Shown here: positions 1-7,886 of the stretch, piece after piece
Numbering within the stretch: the first letter of the stretch is position 1
How the letters are laid out: each line of letters begins with the position of its first letter
Assembly (NCBI GenBank): GCA_963844235.1
Contig: CAWJNF010000005.1
Location: 1 to 64,000, forward strand
Length of the DNA stretch: 64,000 bases
Direction of reading: 5' to 3'
Source: CAWJNF01 sp963844235
GTDB lineage: Bacteria > Actinomycetota > Thermoleophilia > Gaiellales > Gaiellaceae
Translations under genes and position numbers: made by a program
Notes under the pieces: generated by a model
Database searches by the model: none
Told to the model about the DNA's origin: nothing
Seen by the model: the letters and a program-made list of their open reading frames with translations, nothing else

Positions 1-2
1 GG

Positions 3-254
3 GGAGAGACGGCTCCGGGCAAGTCGAGCTACGGACGCTCGCTGATCGTCGACCCCTGGGGCATCGTGCTTGCGGCCGCCCCTGACGAGGATTGCGTCAT
101 CTCCGCCGAGCTCGACCGGGCACGCCTCGAGAGGGTGCGTGCGAGCCTCCCGTCGCTCGCGAACCGGCAGCCCAACGCCTATCGCTGGCCGGCCCTCACG
201 CCACTGGCCGGCGGGGGCTCCCGCCCGGCGGAGCCGGGCTCCGCCCCCGCCTGA
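3..254 (+). CDS. C-terminal end of a nitrilase-family carbon-nitrogen hydrolase (partial)
   Basis: The reading frame is open from the window edge and gives 83 residues. It contains SSYGRSLIVDPWGIVLA, the typical late strand and loop of the nitrilase fold, where a serine-glycine-rich turn precedes the last core strand. SAELDRARLERVRASLPSL then matches the family C-terminal helix. The catalytic Glu-Lys-Cys lies upstream of the window. Homology ends near NAYRW. The remaining residues are encoded by the first unit of the direct repeat at 192-346, so the repeat supplies the tail and the TGA stop. The substrate, an amide or nitrile, cannot be told from this part. Confidence 0.7.
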   Translation, partial: GETAPGKSSYGRSLIVDPWGIVLAAAPDEDCVISAELDRARLERVRASLPSLANRQPNAYRWPALTPLAGGGSRPAEPGSAPA

Positions 255-516
255 CGCCGCTGGCGGCGGGATGCGGCGCTCGCGTCGCTTGGTCGTACGT
301 CGTGTACTGTCCTGCGCGCCGCTCGCTTGCCTCCCTTGCCAGCGACCTCCCAGCGACGTGAGCCCTCACGCCACTGGCCGGCGGGGGCTCCCGCCCGGCG
401 GAGCCGGGCTCCGCCCCCGCCTGACGCCGCTGGCGGCGGGATGCGGCGCTCGCGTCGCTTGGTCGTACGTCGTGTACTGTCCTGCGCGCCGCTCGCTTGC
501 CTCCCTTGCCAGCGAC
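192..516. repeat. Perfect 155-bp direct duplication, period 170 bp
   Basis: Positions 192-346 and 362-516 are identical base for base, separated by 15 bp. Each copy is GC-rich with several short inverted repeats, such as GGGGGCTCCCGCC and GCCGCTGGCGGCGGG. It ends in CTTGCCAGCGAC, and a further partial copy of that end follows near 563-574. The first copy overlaps the 3' end of the nitrilase gene. Apart from the duplication I see no gene between 255 and 599. Confidence 0.9.
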
Positions 517-599
517 GCCGCACGTGAGCTCCGTGGGCCGATGAATCCGCTGCATCTCTGCTTGCCAGCGACGCCCAGTGACGTGAGGGAGTCGTATCG

Positions 600-1278
600 A
601 TGAGCCTGAAGGCCGTTCTCTTCGATGTCGACTTCACGCTGTGCAAGCCGGGGCCGCTGCTCGGCCCGGAGGGCTATCGCCGCGCCGGAGAGCGGCTTGG
701 TCTTCGCCTCGATCCGGACCGCTACCCGGCCGCGCGCGCCGCGCGCGATCGAGGACCTCGAGCACCATCCGGAGCTCTTTCACGACGAGCAGGTCTGGGT
801 TCGTTTCACCGAGGACATCGTGCGCGGGATGGGCGGCCAAGGCCCCGCCGTCAGCGCGCTTGCCATCGAGGTCGTGCGTGCCTGGGAGCATGCGCCGAAC
901 TTCGAGCTCTACGAGGACGCGGCCCCGGTGCTCCGCGAGCTTCGCCGGCGGGGCTTGCTGATCGGCCTCGTCTCGAACACGAGCCGTGACCTGGGTCGCT
1001 TCGTGGACACCTTCTCGCTGGACGTCGACGCCTGGGTCACGAGCGGGTCGCACGGGATGGTCAAGCCGAGCCCGTCGATCTTCCTCGCCGTCCTGCAGGC
1101 GCTGGACGTCGAGCCTGGTGTGACGGCGATGGTCGGCGACTCGCTGCTCGACGACGTCGAAGGCGCACGGGCGCTCGGCATGCAAGCGTTCCTGCTCGAT
1201 CGGGAGGGGCGCTTCCCGGGTCGAGCCGACACGCTCCCCGACCTCTACGCGCTGCCGGAGGCGCTGAGGTTGGGCTAG
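600..1278 (+). pseudogene. HAD-superfamily phosphatase, interrupted by an apparent one-base frameshift
   Basis: The N-terminal part starts at ATG 600 after GAGGGAG at 585-591 and holds HAD motif I (LFDVDFTL). The frame must move forward one base near 729-747, a GCGCGC run. It then continues IEDLEHHPELF to the end. Motif II (SNTS), the motif III lysine (MVKPSP) and motif IV (VGDSLLDDVEGA) are all in the second frame, so a joined product of about 225 residues would be a complete class I HAD hydrolase. The substrate is unknown. The intact motifs suggest either a very recent mutation or an extra base in the assembled sequence. The stop codon TAG lies in the left terminus of the inverted-repeat element at 1275-1455. 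Confidence 0.75.
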
Positions 1279-1455
1279 ATGATTGATCTGCAATTGACCG
1301 GTAACCGTGGCACCGCCGGCTGGCGGCCGATACCGTCGCCTGAGGCCACGCTCGTGGCTCGCACGTACCTACGGGTACGCACGAGCCAGGATCGCGCCCT
1401 CATGCTCGGTCTCTGCCGTCCCCGACGGCACCACAATTACCGATCAATCATCTAG
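1275..1455. repeat. 181-bp terminal-inverted-repeat element E1
   Basis: The left end CTAGATGATTGAT at 1275-1287 has its exact reverse complement at 1443-1455. The arms continue as an imperfect inverted repeat (GGTAAccgTGG against GGTAAttgTGG, with CCG-rich stretches after them). A strong central hairpin lies at 1355-1388, TGGCTCG paired with CGAGCCA. No coding capacity is visible. The left TAG is the stop codon of the HAD gene. The terminus resembles that of the element at 19172-19282. It could be a small non-autonomous element or a structured terminator. Confidence 0.65.
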
Positions 1456-1490
1456 GCCTCCGCCGCCGGAGCGCGGGCTACACTCGGACG

Positions 1491-2795
1491 ATGGCTGAGG
1501 GCGGACGGGCGCAGCTCGCTCTGATGCGCGGCGCCCCGCCGGCGCTCGGCACGCGCGAGACGACGGCGCTCATCTGGTCGCTCGGTCTCGGGTCGTTCGG
1601 CCTGGCCTGGTCGAAGACGACGATCGGCACGTATCTGCCGGCCGTGCTCGAGCAGTACACCGGCTCGGCCGCGCTGATCGGATTCGTATTGTCCGCGGAG
1701 GGGTGGTTCGCGATCGTGCTGCCGCTGCTCGTCGGCCCGCTCTCGGACGCAACCCGCACGCCGTTCGGGCGTCGACGGCCCTACATGGCTTTCGCGCTGG
1801 GCCCGATCGCGTTGTCGCTCGCCATGGTCGCGTTCATGCCGAACTTCGTCGCGACAGCGTTCGTCCTGTTCGCGTTCTTCTTCGCGTACTACATCTACGA
1901 GCCGCCGTACCGCGGGCTCTACCCGGACCTGCTACCGGGATCGGTGTTCGGGCGCTCCCAGGGCGCCCAGCACGTCATGCGCGGGATCGCGGTCGGCATC
2001 GCGCTCGTCAGCGGCGGCTTCCTGCTCCACGTCTGGGAGCCGTTTCCGTTCGTGCTGGCGGCCACGGTCTCGCTGGTCGCGCTGGGCGCAGTGGTCGCCC
2101 TCGTCCACGAGCGTGGGGGTGGCAGCCGGCACTACGAGCGCTTCCGCTCGCACCTCGCGGCGCCCTGGCGAATCGTCAAGTCCGAGCGTGACGTCCGCTT
2201 CTGGCTCCTCGCCAACATCGCGTGGGAGGGCACCTTCGCGGGCATGTACACCTTTGTCGTCCTCTACATCACGAAGGGGCTCGACCAGCCGCTGTACATC
2301 TCCTCCACGGTGCTGGCCGTGGTGGCGGTCGGCTACGTGGTCGCCGCGACGCTGGCGGGACGGCTCGGCGATCGGTTCGGGATCGGCCGCGTGCAGGTGA
2401 TCGTGTCGCTCGTGTACGGAATCGGGCTCACGCTGTGCGTCTTCGCGACCGAGTGGCACTCGTGGTACTACGCGCTCATCGCGCCGCTCGCCTTCTGCGG
2501 TGGCATGGTGATGACGCTCGCGTGGGGGCTGCTGTTCAAAGTGATGCCGCCGGACGATCGCGGTGCGGTCTCCGGCCTCGGGATCATGACGAAGGGCGTG
2601 GCCCTGCTCGGCGGCCCGCTGGGAGTCGGGGCCCTGATCGACATCTTCGGGCCGTTCTTCGACTCGACCGACGGCTACGCGGTCATGTGGGTGGCGGTCG
2701 GCCTCCCGACCCTGCTCGTGGTGCCGTTCGTCGTCGCCCTCGCCCGGTCCGAGGCTCGGCGGGCTAGAGACACGGGTCGGCCCCCGGCCGCATGA
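1491..2795 (+). CDS. MFS transporter of the GPH/sucrose-symporter type
   Basis: The 434-residue protein is almost entirely hydrophobic, with about twelve membrane segments. The loop after the second helix carries DATRTPFGRRRPY, the signature of the glycoside-pentoside-hexuronide and plant-type sucrose symporters. A second-half loop has GRLGDRFGIGR. It likely imports a glycoside or other small solute with a cation across the cytoplasmic membrane. The start ATG 1491 lies six bases after TACACT (1479-1484), which fits a leaderless transcript. No ribosome binding site is seen. The substrate is not predictable here. The gene ends 31 bp before the convergent... downstream minus-strand gene's coding end overlaps its last codons. 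Confidence 0.8.
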   Translation: MAEGGRAQLALMRGAPPALGTRETTALIWSLGLGSFGLAWSKTTIGTYLPAVLEQYTGSAALIGFVLSAEGWFAIVLPLLVGPLSDATRTPFGRRRPYMAFALGPIALSLAMVAFMPNFVATAFVLFAFFFAYYIYEPPYRGLYPDLLPGSVFGRSQGAQHVMRGIAVGIALVSGGFLLHVWEPFPFVLAATVSLVALGAVVALVHERGGGSRHYERFRSHLAAPWRIVKSERDVRFWLLANIAWEGTFAGMYTFVVLYITKGLDQPLYISSTVLAVVAVGYVVAATLAGRLGDRFGIGRVQVIVSLVYGIGLTLCVFATEWHSWYYALIAPLAFCGGMVMTLAWGLLFKVMPPDDRGAVSGLGIMTKGVALLGGPLGVGALIDIFGPFFDSTDGYAVMWVAVGLPTLLVVPFVVALARSEARRARDTGRPPAA

Positions 2796-3279
2796 GCCCG
2801 AAGCCCCAGAGCTCGCCGTCGAAGACGTAGAAGGCGGTCTGGGCTCGCTCGCCGCGCAGCAACAGGGCCGAATAGCGGATGCAGCGGCGCCGCACGAGGG
2901 CGCCGAAGACGCGGGTCACCTCCGCCTCGGGCTCGCCGAGCTCGACGCCGTCGTTCGTCCGCCACCCGGCCGGCTGCCAGAGCGTGAAGACGCGCACGAC
3001 ACGGCCGCGCCTGAACGACACCCCGGCGCCCTCCGGCTCGAAGGGCTGGTAGGTGTAGTACCAGGTCTCCGGGGAGCAGTCTCGGCAGCGACCGAAACGG
3101 GTGCCCCAGACGCTCCTCACCTTCGCCTTCGACATTCCGATCGAGACGCCGCCGAGCGTCTGGCCGGGGACGAGGGTGCCCTCGTCGGGAAGAGCCGCCG
3201 AGGCGCCGCCGGCGAGCGCGAGAGCGGTCGCGAGCGCGGCGACGGCCGCCGTTACCGTGCGGCGAGCGCGGGCCCCCAC
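2764..3279 (-). CDS. Secreted protein of unknown function with an internal repeat
   Basis: The 171-residue protein starts at GTG 3279 with two arginines, a run of alanine/leucine and the cleavage-like site GGASA-A, a clear signal peptide of about 27 residues. The mature part holds two related units, GGVSIGMSKAKVRSVWG and DGVELGEPEAEVTRVFG. Each has the G-V-x-x-G ... V-x-x-x-[WF]-G pattern seen in small SmpA/BLIP-like repeat folds. Four cysteines (RCRDC, RRRC, DPC) could form disulfides outside the cell. I do not recognise the family. It overlaps the 3' end of the acyl-CoA dehydrogenase by 28 bp in the same direction and the MFS gene by 32 bp tail to tail. Confidence 0.65.
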   Translation of the reverse strand: MGARARRTVTAAVAALATALALAGGASAALPDEGTLVPGQTLGGVSIGMSKAKVRSVWGTRFGRCRDCSPETWYYTYQPFEPEGAGVSFRRGRVVRVFTLWQPAGWRTNDGVELGEPEAEVTRVFGALVRRRCIRYSALLLRGERAQTAFYVFDGELWGFGLMRPGADPCL

Positions 3280-4463
3280 GAGGCGAGCGGCGTGATATCG
3301 CCGCCGCGGCCGTTGAGCTGCCGGTATCCGAGCGCGTGCTCCGCCTGCATCATCTTGTGGATCTGGGTCGTCCCCTCGTAGATGATGGGCGCCCGGGCAT
3401 TCCTGAAGTAGCGCTCGATGCCGTACTCGGCCGAGTACCCGTAGGCGCCGTGCACCTGGATGGCGAGGTGCGCGGCCTTGAACGCCTCCTCGGTCGCGTG
3501 CCACTTGGCCAGGCCGGTCTCGCGCGTGTTGCGCGCTCCCTTGTTCTTGAGCCAGGCGGCCTGCATGACGAGCAGCTTCGACGTCTCGTAGCCGAGCACC
3601 ATCTCGGCGATCATGTCCTGCACGAACTGGTTGCGCCCGATCGCCTGGCCGAACGTCTCACGCTCCCGCGCGTACTCCACGGATCGCTCGAGGCAGGCCC
3701 GGATGACGCCGAGGGCGCCGGCGGCGACAGTGAAGCGTCCCTGGTCGAGCGAGTACATCGCGATCTGGAAGCCCTGCCCCTCCTCGCCGATCAGGTTGGC
3801 CTCGGGCACCTCGCAGTTCTCGAAGAAGAGCTCGCCGGTCGAGCCGGCCCAGATGCCGAGCTTGTGCTCGATGTCGGTGGCCGTGAACCCGGGCGTGTCC
3901 TTCTCGACCACGAAGGCGGAGATGCCCTTGTGCCCCGCCTCGGGGTCGGTCTTCGCGAACACGAGCGCGTGGTCGGCCACGGTGGCGTACGAGATCCAGT
4001 TCTTCTGTCCGTTGAGGACGTACGTGTCCCCGACCCTCGCAGCGGTGGTGCGCATGGCAGCGACATCCGAGCCTGCCGCCGGCTCTGTGAGGCCGAAGCA
4101 GGCGATCTTGTCGCCGCGTGCTTGCGGCGTCAGCCAGCGCTGCTTCTGCTCCTCCGTGCCGTACCTGAGCAGCGAGAGCGAGTTGAGCCCGACGTGAACC
4201 GAGATCAGCGTGCGGAACGCCGACTCGCCGCGCTCGATCTCCTCGCAGACGAGCGCCTCCGCCACGAAGTCCATCCCCGGGCCGCCGTACTCCTCCGGGA
4301 TCACGATGCCGAGCAACCCGAGCTCGGCCATGCCCTCGATGACGCCCATGTCGAGGAAGTGGTTGATGTCGTTCTCGATCGCGTTCGGCAAGACGCGCTC
4401 GTCGACGAAGCGGCGAACGGCCTCCTGAACGTCGCGTTGCTCGTCGGTCAGATCGAGGTCCAC
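3252..4463 (-). CDS. Acyl-CoA dehydrogenase
   Basis: This FAD enzyme of 403 residues has the usual family length. It oxidises an acyl-CoA to the 2-enoyl-CoA in fatty-acid or amino-acid degradation. Visible signatures are CFGLTEPAAGSDVA and KNWISYATVADHALV in the middle domain and YARERETFGQAIGRNQFVQ in the C-terminal domain. The end holds AYGYSAEYGIERYFRNARAPIIYEGT, where IYEG carries the catalytic-base glutamate of short- and medium-chain enzymes. GTG 4463 was chosen because TAGACT (4476-4471) lies seven bases before it, as expected for a leaderless message. A longer in-frame upstream stretch is probably untranslated. Confidence 0.9.
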   Translation of the reverse strand: MDLDLTDEQRDVQEAVRRFVDERVLPNAIENDINHFLDMGVIEGMAELGLLGIVIPEEYGGPGMDFVAEALVCEEIERGESAFRTLISVHVGLNSLSLLRYGTEEQKQRWLTPQARGDKIACFGLTEPAAGSDVAAMRTTAARVGDTYVLNGQKNWISYATVADHALVFAKTDPEAGHKGISAFVVEKDTPGFTATDIEHKLGIWAGSTGELFFENCEVPEANLIGEEGQGFQIAMYSLDQGRFTVAAGALGVIRACLERSVEYARERETFGQAIGRNQFVQDMIAEMVLGYETSKLLVMQAAWLKNKGARNTRETGLAKWHATEEAFKAAHLAIQVHGAYGYSAEYGIERYFRNARAPIIYEGTTQIHKMMQAEHALGYRQLNGRGGDITPLASWGPALAAR

Positions 4464-4564
4464 GGCGCGTAGTCTACGAGAGGTGACAGTGCGTATACAG
4501 AACTGTGAAGCGTCGTTCGCGAGAGCCCATGCAGAGCGGTGGCGCTGGTAAACTGCGCCGTTCC

Positions 4565-6592
4565 ATGCGGGCTGAACCCGGAGTGTCGGATGCCCGGGAT
4601 CGGGCCTACTTTCAGGAGCGTCGCCAGGCGCAGGCGCGGGCGGCACGCCTCCGCCGTCTCGTCGCCGTAGGCGCGCTCGGTGTGCTCGCCGTTCTCGCCG
4701 TCGGTATCGGGCTCGGCTTCGCCGGCTCGGCCGAACACATAGCGGCCGGCGTCACGATCGGCGGGGTGGAGGTCGGTGGAATGACCGCAGAGGAGGCCCG
4801 TCGCGCTCTCGCGGCACGCTACTCGGCTGTCGCCGACGAGCCCGTCGTCTTTGCACACGGCGAGCGGCGTTTCCGGGTCGCGCCGGCCGCGGCCGGCGTT
4901 CAGCCGGACTGGGACGTCGCGCTCGCGCGCGCGCTCGACGAGAGCGACGGCTTCCTGCTCTTCCGGGGTTTCAAGCGACTCTCGCTGCGCCTCGGGGGCC
5001 ACGACGTCTCGCTCGTCGGCGTCGCCGGCGAGCAGGCGGTCGCGGCTCAGGTGGAGCGGCTCGGAGCGGAGATCGACCAGCCTGCTCGCGACGCCGCGCT
5101 CGTCTTGGAGAGCGACCAGCCGGCCGTTCAACCTGCTCAGGACGGCGTCGAGCTCGACCGCCCCGCGGCGGCCGTGGTGGTCGGCGAAGGCCTCGTCGGC
5201 TTGGACCGCGAGGAGCCCATCGCCCTTCCCGTCGCGGTGGACGAGCCGGCGGTGCGCGCTCCCGACCTCGCCGAGGCCGCGGAGCAGCTACGTGTGGTGG
5301 TGTCGGGCCCGGTCGAGCTCACGTACCGCAAGCAGACGTACACCCTCGAGCCCATGGACCTCGCCGACCTCTTCGTGCTGCCCGCCGGTGGCGCCCGCGA
5401 CCTCGCGATCGGCGGCGAGGCGGCCGCCGCCTTCTTCAGAGGCCTCGCGGGCACGCTCAACCGCAAGCCTGTCGACGCGGACTTCACGCTCACAGCCGGC
5501 GGCAACCCGCGCGTCATGTCCGCGAAGGAAGGTCGCGCGCTCGATCGGAACGCGTCGAGGAAGGCGCTGCTGGCTGCCGCGCTCGCGACGACGCCCGACG
5601 GCCGCAACGCAGAGCTCGTGGTGCGCACGGCGCAGCCCGATTTCACGACGCCCGAGGCGAAGGCCATGGGAATCGTCGACCTCGTCAGCGCATACACGAC
5701 GGTCTACGGCGGCGACCCGAACCGGCTTCACAACGTGCGCCTCGTCTCCCAGCTCATCGACGATCATCTGATCGCACCCGGCGAGACGTTCTCCTTCAAC
5801 CAGACCACGGGCGAGCGGAACGCAGACCAGGGCTTTCTCGAAGCGCCCGTGATCATCAACGGCGAGCTCCAGACGGGGCTCGGCGGCGGCGTCTGCCAGG
5901 TTTCCACGACGGTGTTCAACGCAGCCTTCGAGGCGGGCCTGTCGATCGAGGAGCGTACGAATCACGCCCTCTACATCTCGCACTACCCGACGGGGCGTGA
6001 CGCCACCGTCAACTTCCCCGACACCGACCTCAAGTTCACGAACGACACGGGGAACTGGCTGTGGCTGCGCGCGTTCGTCGGTGCGAGCGAGTTGACCATC
6101 GCGCTGTACGGAACGCCCGTCGACCGTCGCGTCGAGATCGAGCAGACGCCGCTCGAGGTCGTCGGTCCGCCGGTCGTGGAGCGGATCCTCGACCCGACGC
6201 TCGAGAAGGGCACGCGGATCGTCGAGGAGTACGGCCAGCCTTCGAGGTCGGTCTCGGTGCGGCGGATCGTCTACGACGCCGACGGCAACGTGCTCTACGA
6301 CACGGTCTGGTCCTCGAGCTACGTGTCCGAGCCGCGGGTTGTCCGGGTCGGTACGAAGCCGCCGCCACCACCGGTCGTCGAGGAGGAGCCCGAGGCCGAG
6401 GGCGCCGCCGCCGCCGAGCCGGGCACGAGCGACGGCGGAACCGATACCGGCGGGACCGACACCGGTGGAGCGACCACCGGCGAGGACGAGGGCGCCGGCG
6501 CTGGAACCGGGTCGGAAGGCACCGGCTCCGGCAGCCCGGATACCGGTGCGGAACCCGGCGGGGGCGAGCCTCCGCCACCCCCCGAGGGGTAG
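4565..6592 (+). CDS. Membrane-anchored VanW-domain cell-wall protein with G5 domain
   Basis: The protein of 675 residues has one N-terminal membrane segment (about 32-54) and faces outward. Two repeats of the putative peptidoglycan-binding type follow (GGVEVGGMTAEEARRAL and a second one near 250-360). A VanW domain lies at about 386-495 with FSFNQTTGERN and GGGVCQVSTTVFNAA, then a G5-like region (534-595). The low-complexity tail is rich in Glu, Gly, Thr and Pro. Such proteins are thought to act at the peptidoglycan, but the reaction is unknown. ATG 4565 lies ten bases after TAAACT (4549-4554). An earlier GTG at 4505 is possible. Confidence 0.8.
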   Translation: MRAEPGVSDARDRAYFQERRQAQARAARLRRLVAVGALGVLAVLAVGIGLGFAGSAEHIAAGVTIGGVEVGGMTAEEARRALAARYSAVADEPVVFAHGERRFRVAPAAAGVQPDWDVALARALDESDGFLLFRGFKRLSLRLGGHDVSLVGVAGEQAVAAQVERLGAEIDQPARDAALVLESDQPAVQPAQDGVELDRPAAAVVVGEGLVGLDREEPIALPVAVDEPAVRAPDLAEAAEQLRVVVSGPVELTYRKQTYTLEPMDLADLFVLPAGGARDLAIGGEAAAAFFRGLAGTLNRKPVDADFTLTAGGNPRVMSAKEGRALDRNASRKALLAAALATTPDGRNAELVVRTAQPDFTTPEAKAMGIVDLVSAYTTVYGGDPNRLHNVRLVSQLIDDHLIAPGETFSFNQTTGERNADQGFLEAPVIINGELQTGLGGGVCQVSTTVFNAAFEAGLSIEERTNHALYISHYPTGRDATVNFPDTDLKFTNDTGNWLWLRAFVGASELTIALYGTPVDRRVEIEQTPLEVVGPPVVERILDPTLEKGTRIVEEYGQPSRSVSVRRIVYDADGNVLYDTVWSSSYVSEPRVVRVGTKPPPPPVVEEEPEAEGAAAAEPGTSDGGTDTGGTDTGGATTGEDEGAGAGTGSEGTGSGSPDTGAEPGGGEPPPPPEG

Positions 6593-6595
6593 GGT

Positions 6596-7018
6596 CTATG
6601 CCTCGAGAGCGCGCAGGGTCTCGAGGAGCCACTCCGGCAGGCGGAGCGGTCGGAGCGTTCGCGCGTCGACACACGCGTGGGCGGTCCAGCCCTCGGCGAG
6701 GAGGCCTTCGGGCTCGGTCGTGCGCTCGAGCGCGTACTCGAAGCGGAAGCGGGCGCCGCGCAGGTCGGTTGTCCGCGCCCAAACGCGAATGGCGTCGTCG
6801 AAGCGCGCCGGCTGCCGGTAGCGGACGTAGGCCTCCGCGGTGGTCACGTCGATCCCGTGGTCCTCGACCAGGCCCTTGTACCCGCCCGGGAAGCGGGCCA
6901 GGTAGTCGATCCTCGCGATCTCGAGCCAGACGAGGTAGGCGGCGTTGTGGACGATGCCCTGCGCGTCGGTCTCGCTGAAGCGCACGCGCAGATCGGTCGA
7001 GAAGCGAAATCCCTCCAC
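6596..7018 (-). CDS. Acyl-CoA thioesterase of the 4HBT hot-dog family
   Basis: The 140-residue protein begins with the 4HBT pattern RVRFSETDAQGIVHNAAYLVWLE, where the aspartate of ETDAQG is the expected catalytic residue and H-N-A-x-Y follows. It would hydrolyse a short or aromatic acyl-CoA in the cytoplasm. GTG 7018 is preferred to the in-frame ATG at 7027, because TAGGAT (7031-7026) then sits seven bases before the start and overlaps the ATG. It ends four bases from the VanW gene (convergent) and diverges from the sirtuin gene with overlapping promoter boxes. Confidence 0.8.
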   Translation of the reverse strand: MEGFRFSTDLRVRFSETDAQGIVHNAAYLVWLEIARIDYLARFPGGYKGLVEDHGIDVTTAEAYVRYRQPARFDDAIRVWARTTDLRGARFRFEYALERTTEPEGLLAEGWTAHACVDARTLRPLRLPEWLLETLRALEA

Positions 7019-7025
7019 GGCCCCC

Positions 7026-7035
7026 ATCCTACGAT
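7026..7035. promoter_or_regulatory. Overlapping divergent -10 boxes
   Basis: The ten bases ATCCTACGAT hold TAGGAT on the minus strand (seven bases from thioesterase GTG 7018). They also hold TACGAT on the plus strand (twelve bases from sirtuin ATG 7048). The two hexamers share two base pairs, so polymerase could probably serve only one gene at a time. Confidence 0.5.
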
Positions 7036-7047
7036 GGGGCACTAGAG

Positions 7048-7785
7048 ATGTCGGCCGAGCGTCTTGCCGAGCTCATACGCGCGCGCCAGCCGTGCGTAGC
7101 GCTGACCGGAGCGGGGATCTCGACGGAGAGCGGCATCCCCGACTTCCGTTCTCCGACGGGCATCTGGGCGACGGTCGATCCCCGCGAGCTTGCATCGCTC
7201 TCTGCCTTCCGCCGCGATCCCGAGCGCGTGTGGACGTTCTATCGCCTCCGCGTGCGGATGCTGACCGAGGCCGAGCCGAACGCCGCTCACCGCTCGCTGG
7301 CCGAGCTCGAGCGCCGCGGCTTGCTCGCTGCGGTCGTCACCCAGAACATCGACATGCTGCACGAGCGAGGCGGGAGCAGGGAGGTGGTCGAGGTCCACGG
7401 CTCCATTCGCAGCTCGAGCTGCCTTCGCTGCGGGCAGCGCTGCACGCTCGCGGAGGTGCTCGAGCAGCTCGCCGGGTCCGAGGCGGCGCCGCGGTGTCCG
7501 GCGTGCGCCACGATCCTCAAGCCCGATGTCGTCTTCTTCGAGGAGATGCTCCCGGTAGACGCGATCGACCGCGCCTACGAGCTCGCCCGGCAAGCGGGGC
7601 TCCTGCTGGTCGTCGGCTCCTCGCTGGAGGTCTGGCCGGTCGCGGAGCTGCCCTCGGTCACGAAGGCGGCGGGCGGCGAGGTGGCCATCGTCAACGTGGG
7701 CCCGACGAGCTTCGACGGCGCCGCCGCGCTCAAGATCGAGGAGAGCGCAGGCGACGTTCTCGAACGGGTAGTCGGGTTGCTGTAG
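7048..7785 (+). CDS. NAD-dependent protein deacylase (sirtuin)
   Basis: The 245-residue enzyme is of bacterial sirtuin length. It removes acyl groups from protein lysines using NAD. The NAD-binding loop GAGISTESGIPDFRSP, the TQNIDMLH motif and the catalytic histidine in EVHGSI are present. The zinc site is four cysteines (CLRCGQRC then CPAC). GSSLEVWPVAELP is the usual C-terminal NAD contact. It diverges from the thioesterase, and acyl-CoA metabolism genes nearby would fit protein acyl-lysine removal, though this is inference. Its TAG stop is the first part of the palindrome at 7782-7809. Confidence 0.9.
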   Translation: MSAERLAELIRARQPCVALTGAGISTESGIPDFRSPTGIWATVDPRELASLSAFRRDPERVWTFYRLRVRMLTEAEPNAAHRSLAELERRGLLAAVVTQNIDMLHERGGSREVVEVHGSIRSSSCLRCGQRCTLAEVLEQLAGSEAAPRCPACATILKPDVVFFEEMLPVDAIDRAYELARQAGLLLVVGSSLEVWPVAELPSVTKAAGGEVAIVNVGPTSFDGAAALKIEESAGDVLERVVGLL

Positions 7786-7809
7786 GGGCCGGATATATCC
7801 GGCCCCTAC
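7782..7809. repeat. 28-bp perfect palindrome, REP family copy
   Basis: The half-arm GTAGGGGCCGGATA is followed by its exact reverse complement. Identical 28-mers occur at 36324-36351 and 44029-44056. The sirtuin TAG stop (7783-7785) is part of the arm. As RNA it would form a very stable hairpin just after the gene end. Confidence 0.9.
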
Positions 7810-7882
7810 GTCCGTCGGGTTGCCGCCCGGCCCTACGTCCGTCGGGTTGCCCTCCGGCCCTACGTCCGTCGGGCCGCCGTCC
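7801..7882. repeat. Tandem array of palindrome right arm plus spacer, three units
   Basis: Three units of 27-28 bp start with GGCCC(C)TACGTCCGTCGGG at 7801, 7829 and 7856. They begin with the right arm of the palindrome. A fourth, degenerate unit (GCGCTACGTC at 7885) contains the stop codon of the minus-strand amidotransferase gene. Confidence 0.85.
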
Positions 7883-7886
7883 AGCG

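Noticed and set aside
70..603. Arginine- and proline-rich open frames in the 192-516 repeat
   Set aside because: They consist of the repeat read in several frames on both strands, with no start signal or domain.
7801..7882. The tandem array as a possible CRISPR
   Set aside because: The units follow one another with no unique spacers, and no cas genes are in the window. The same holds for 44048-44124.
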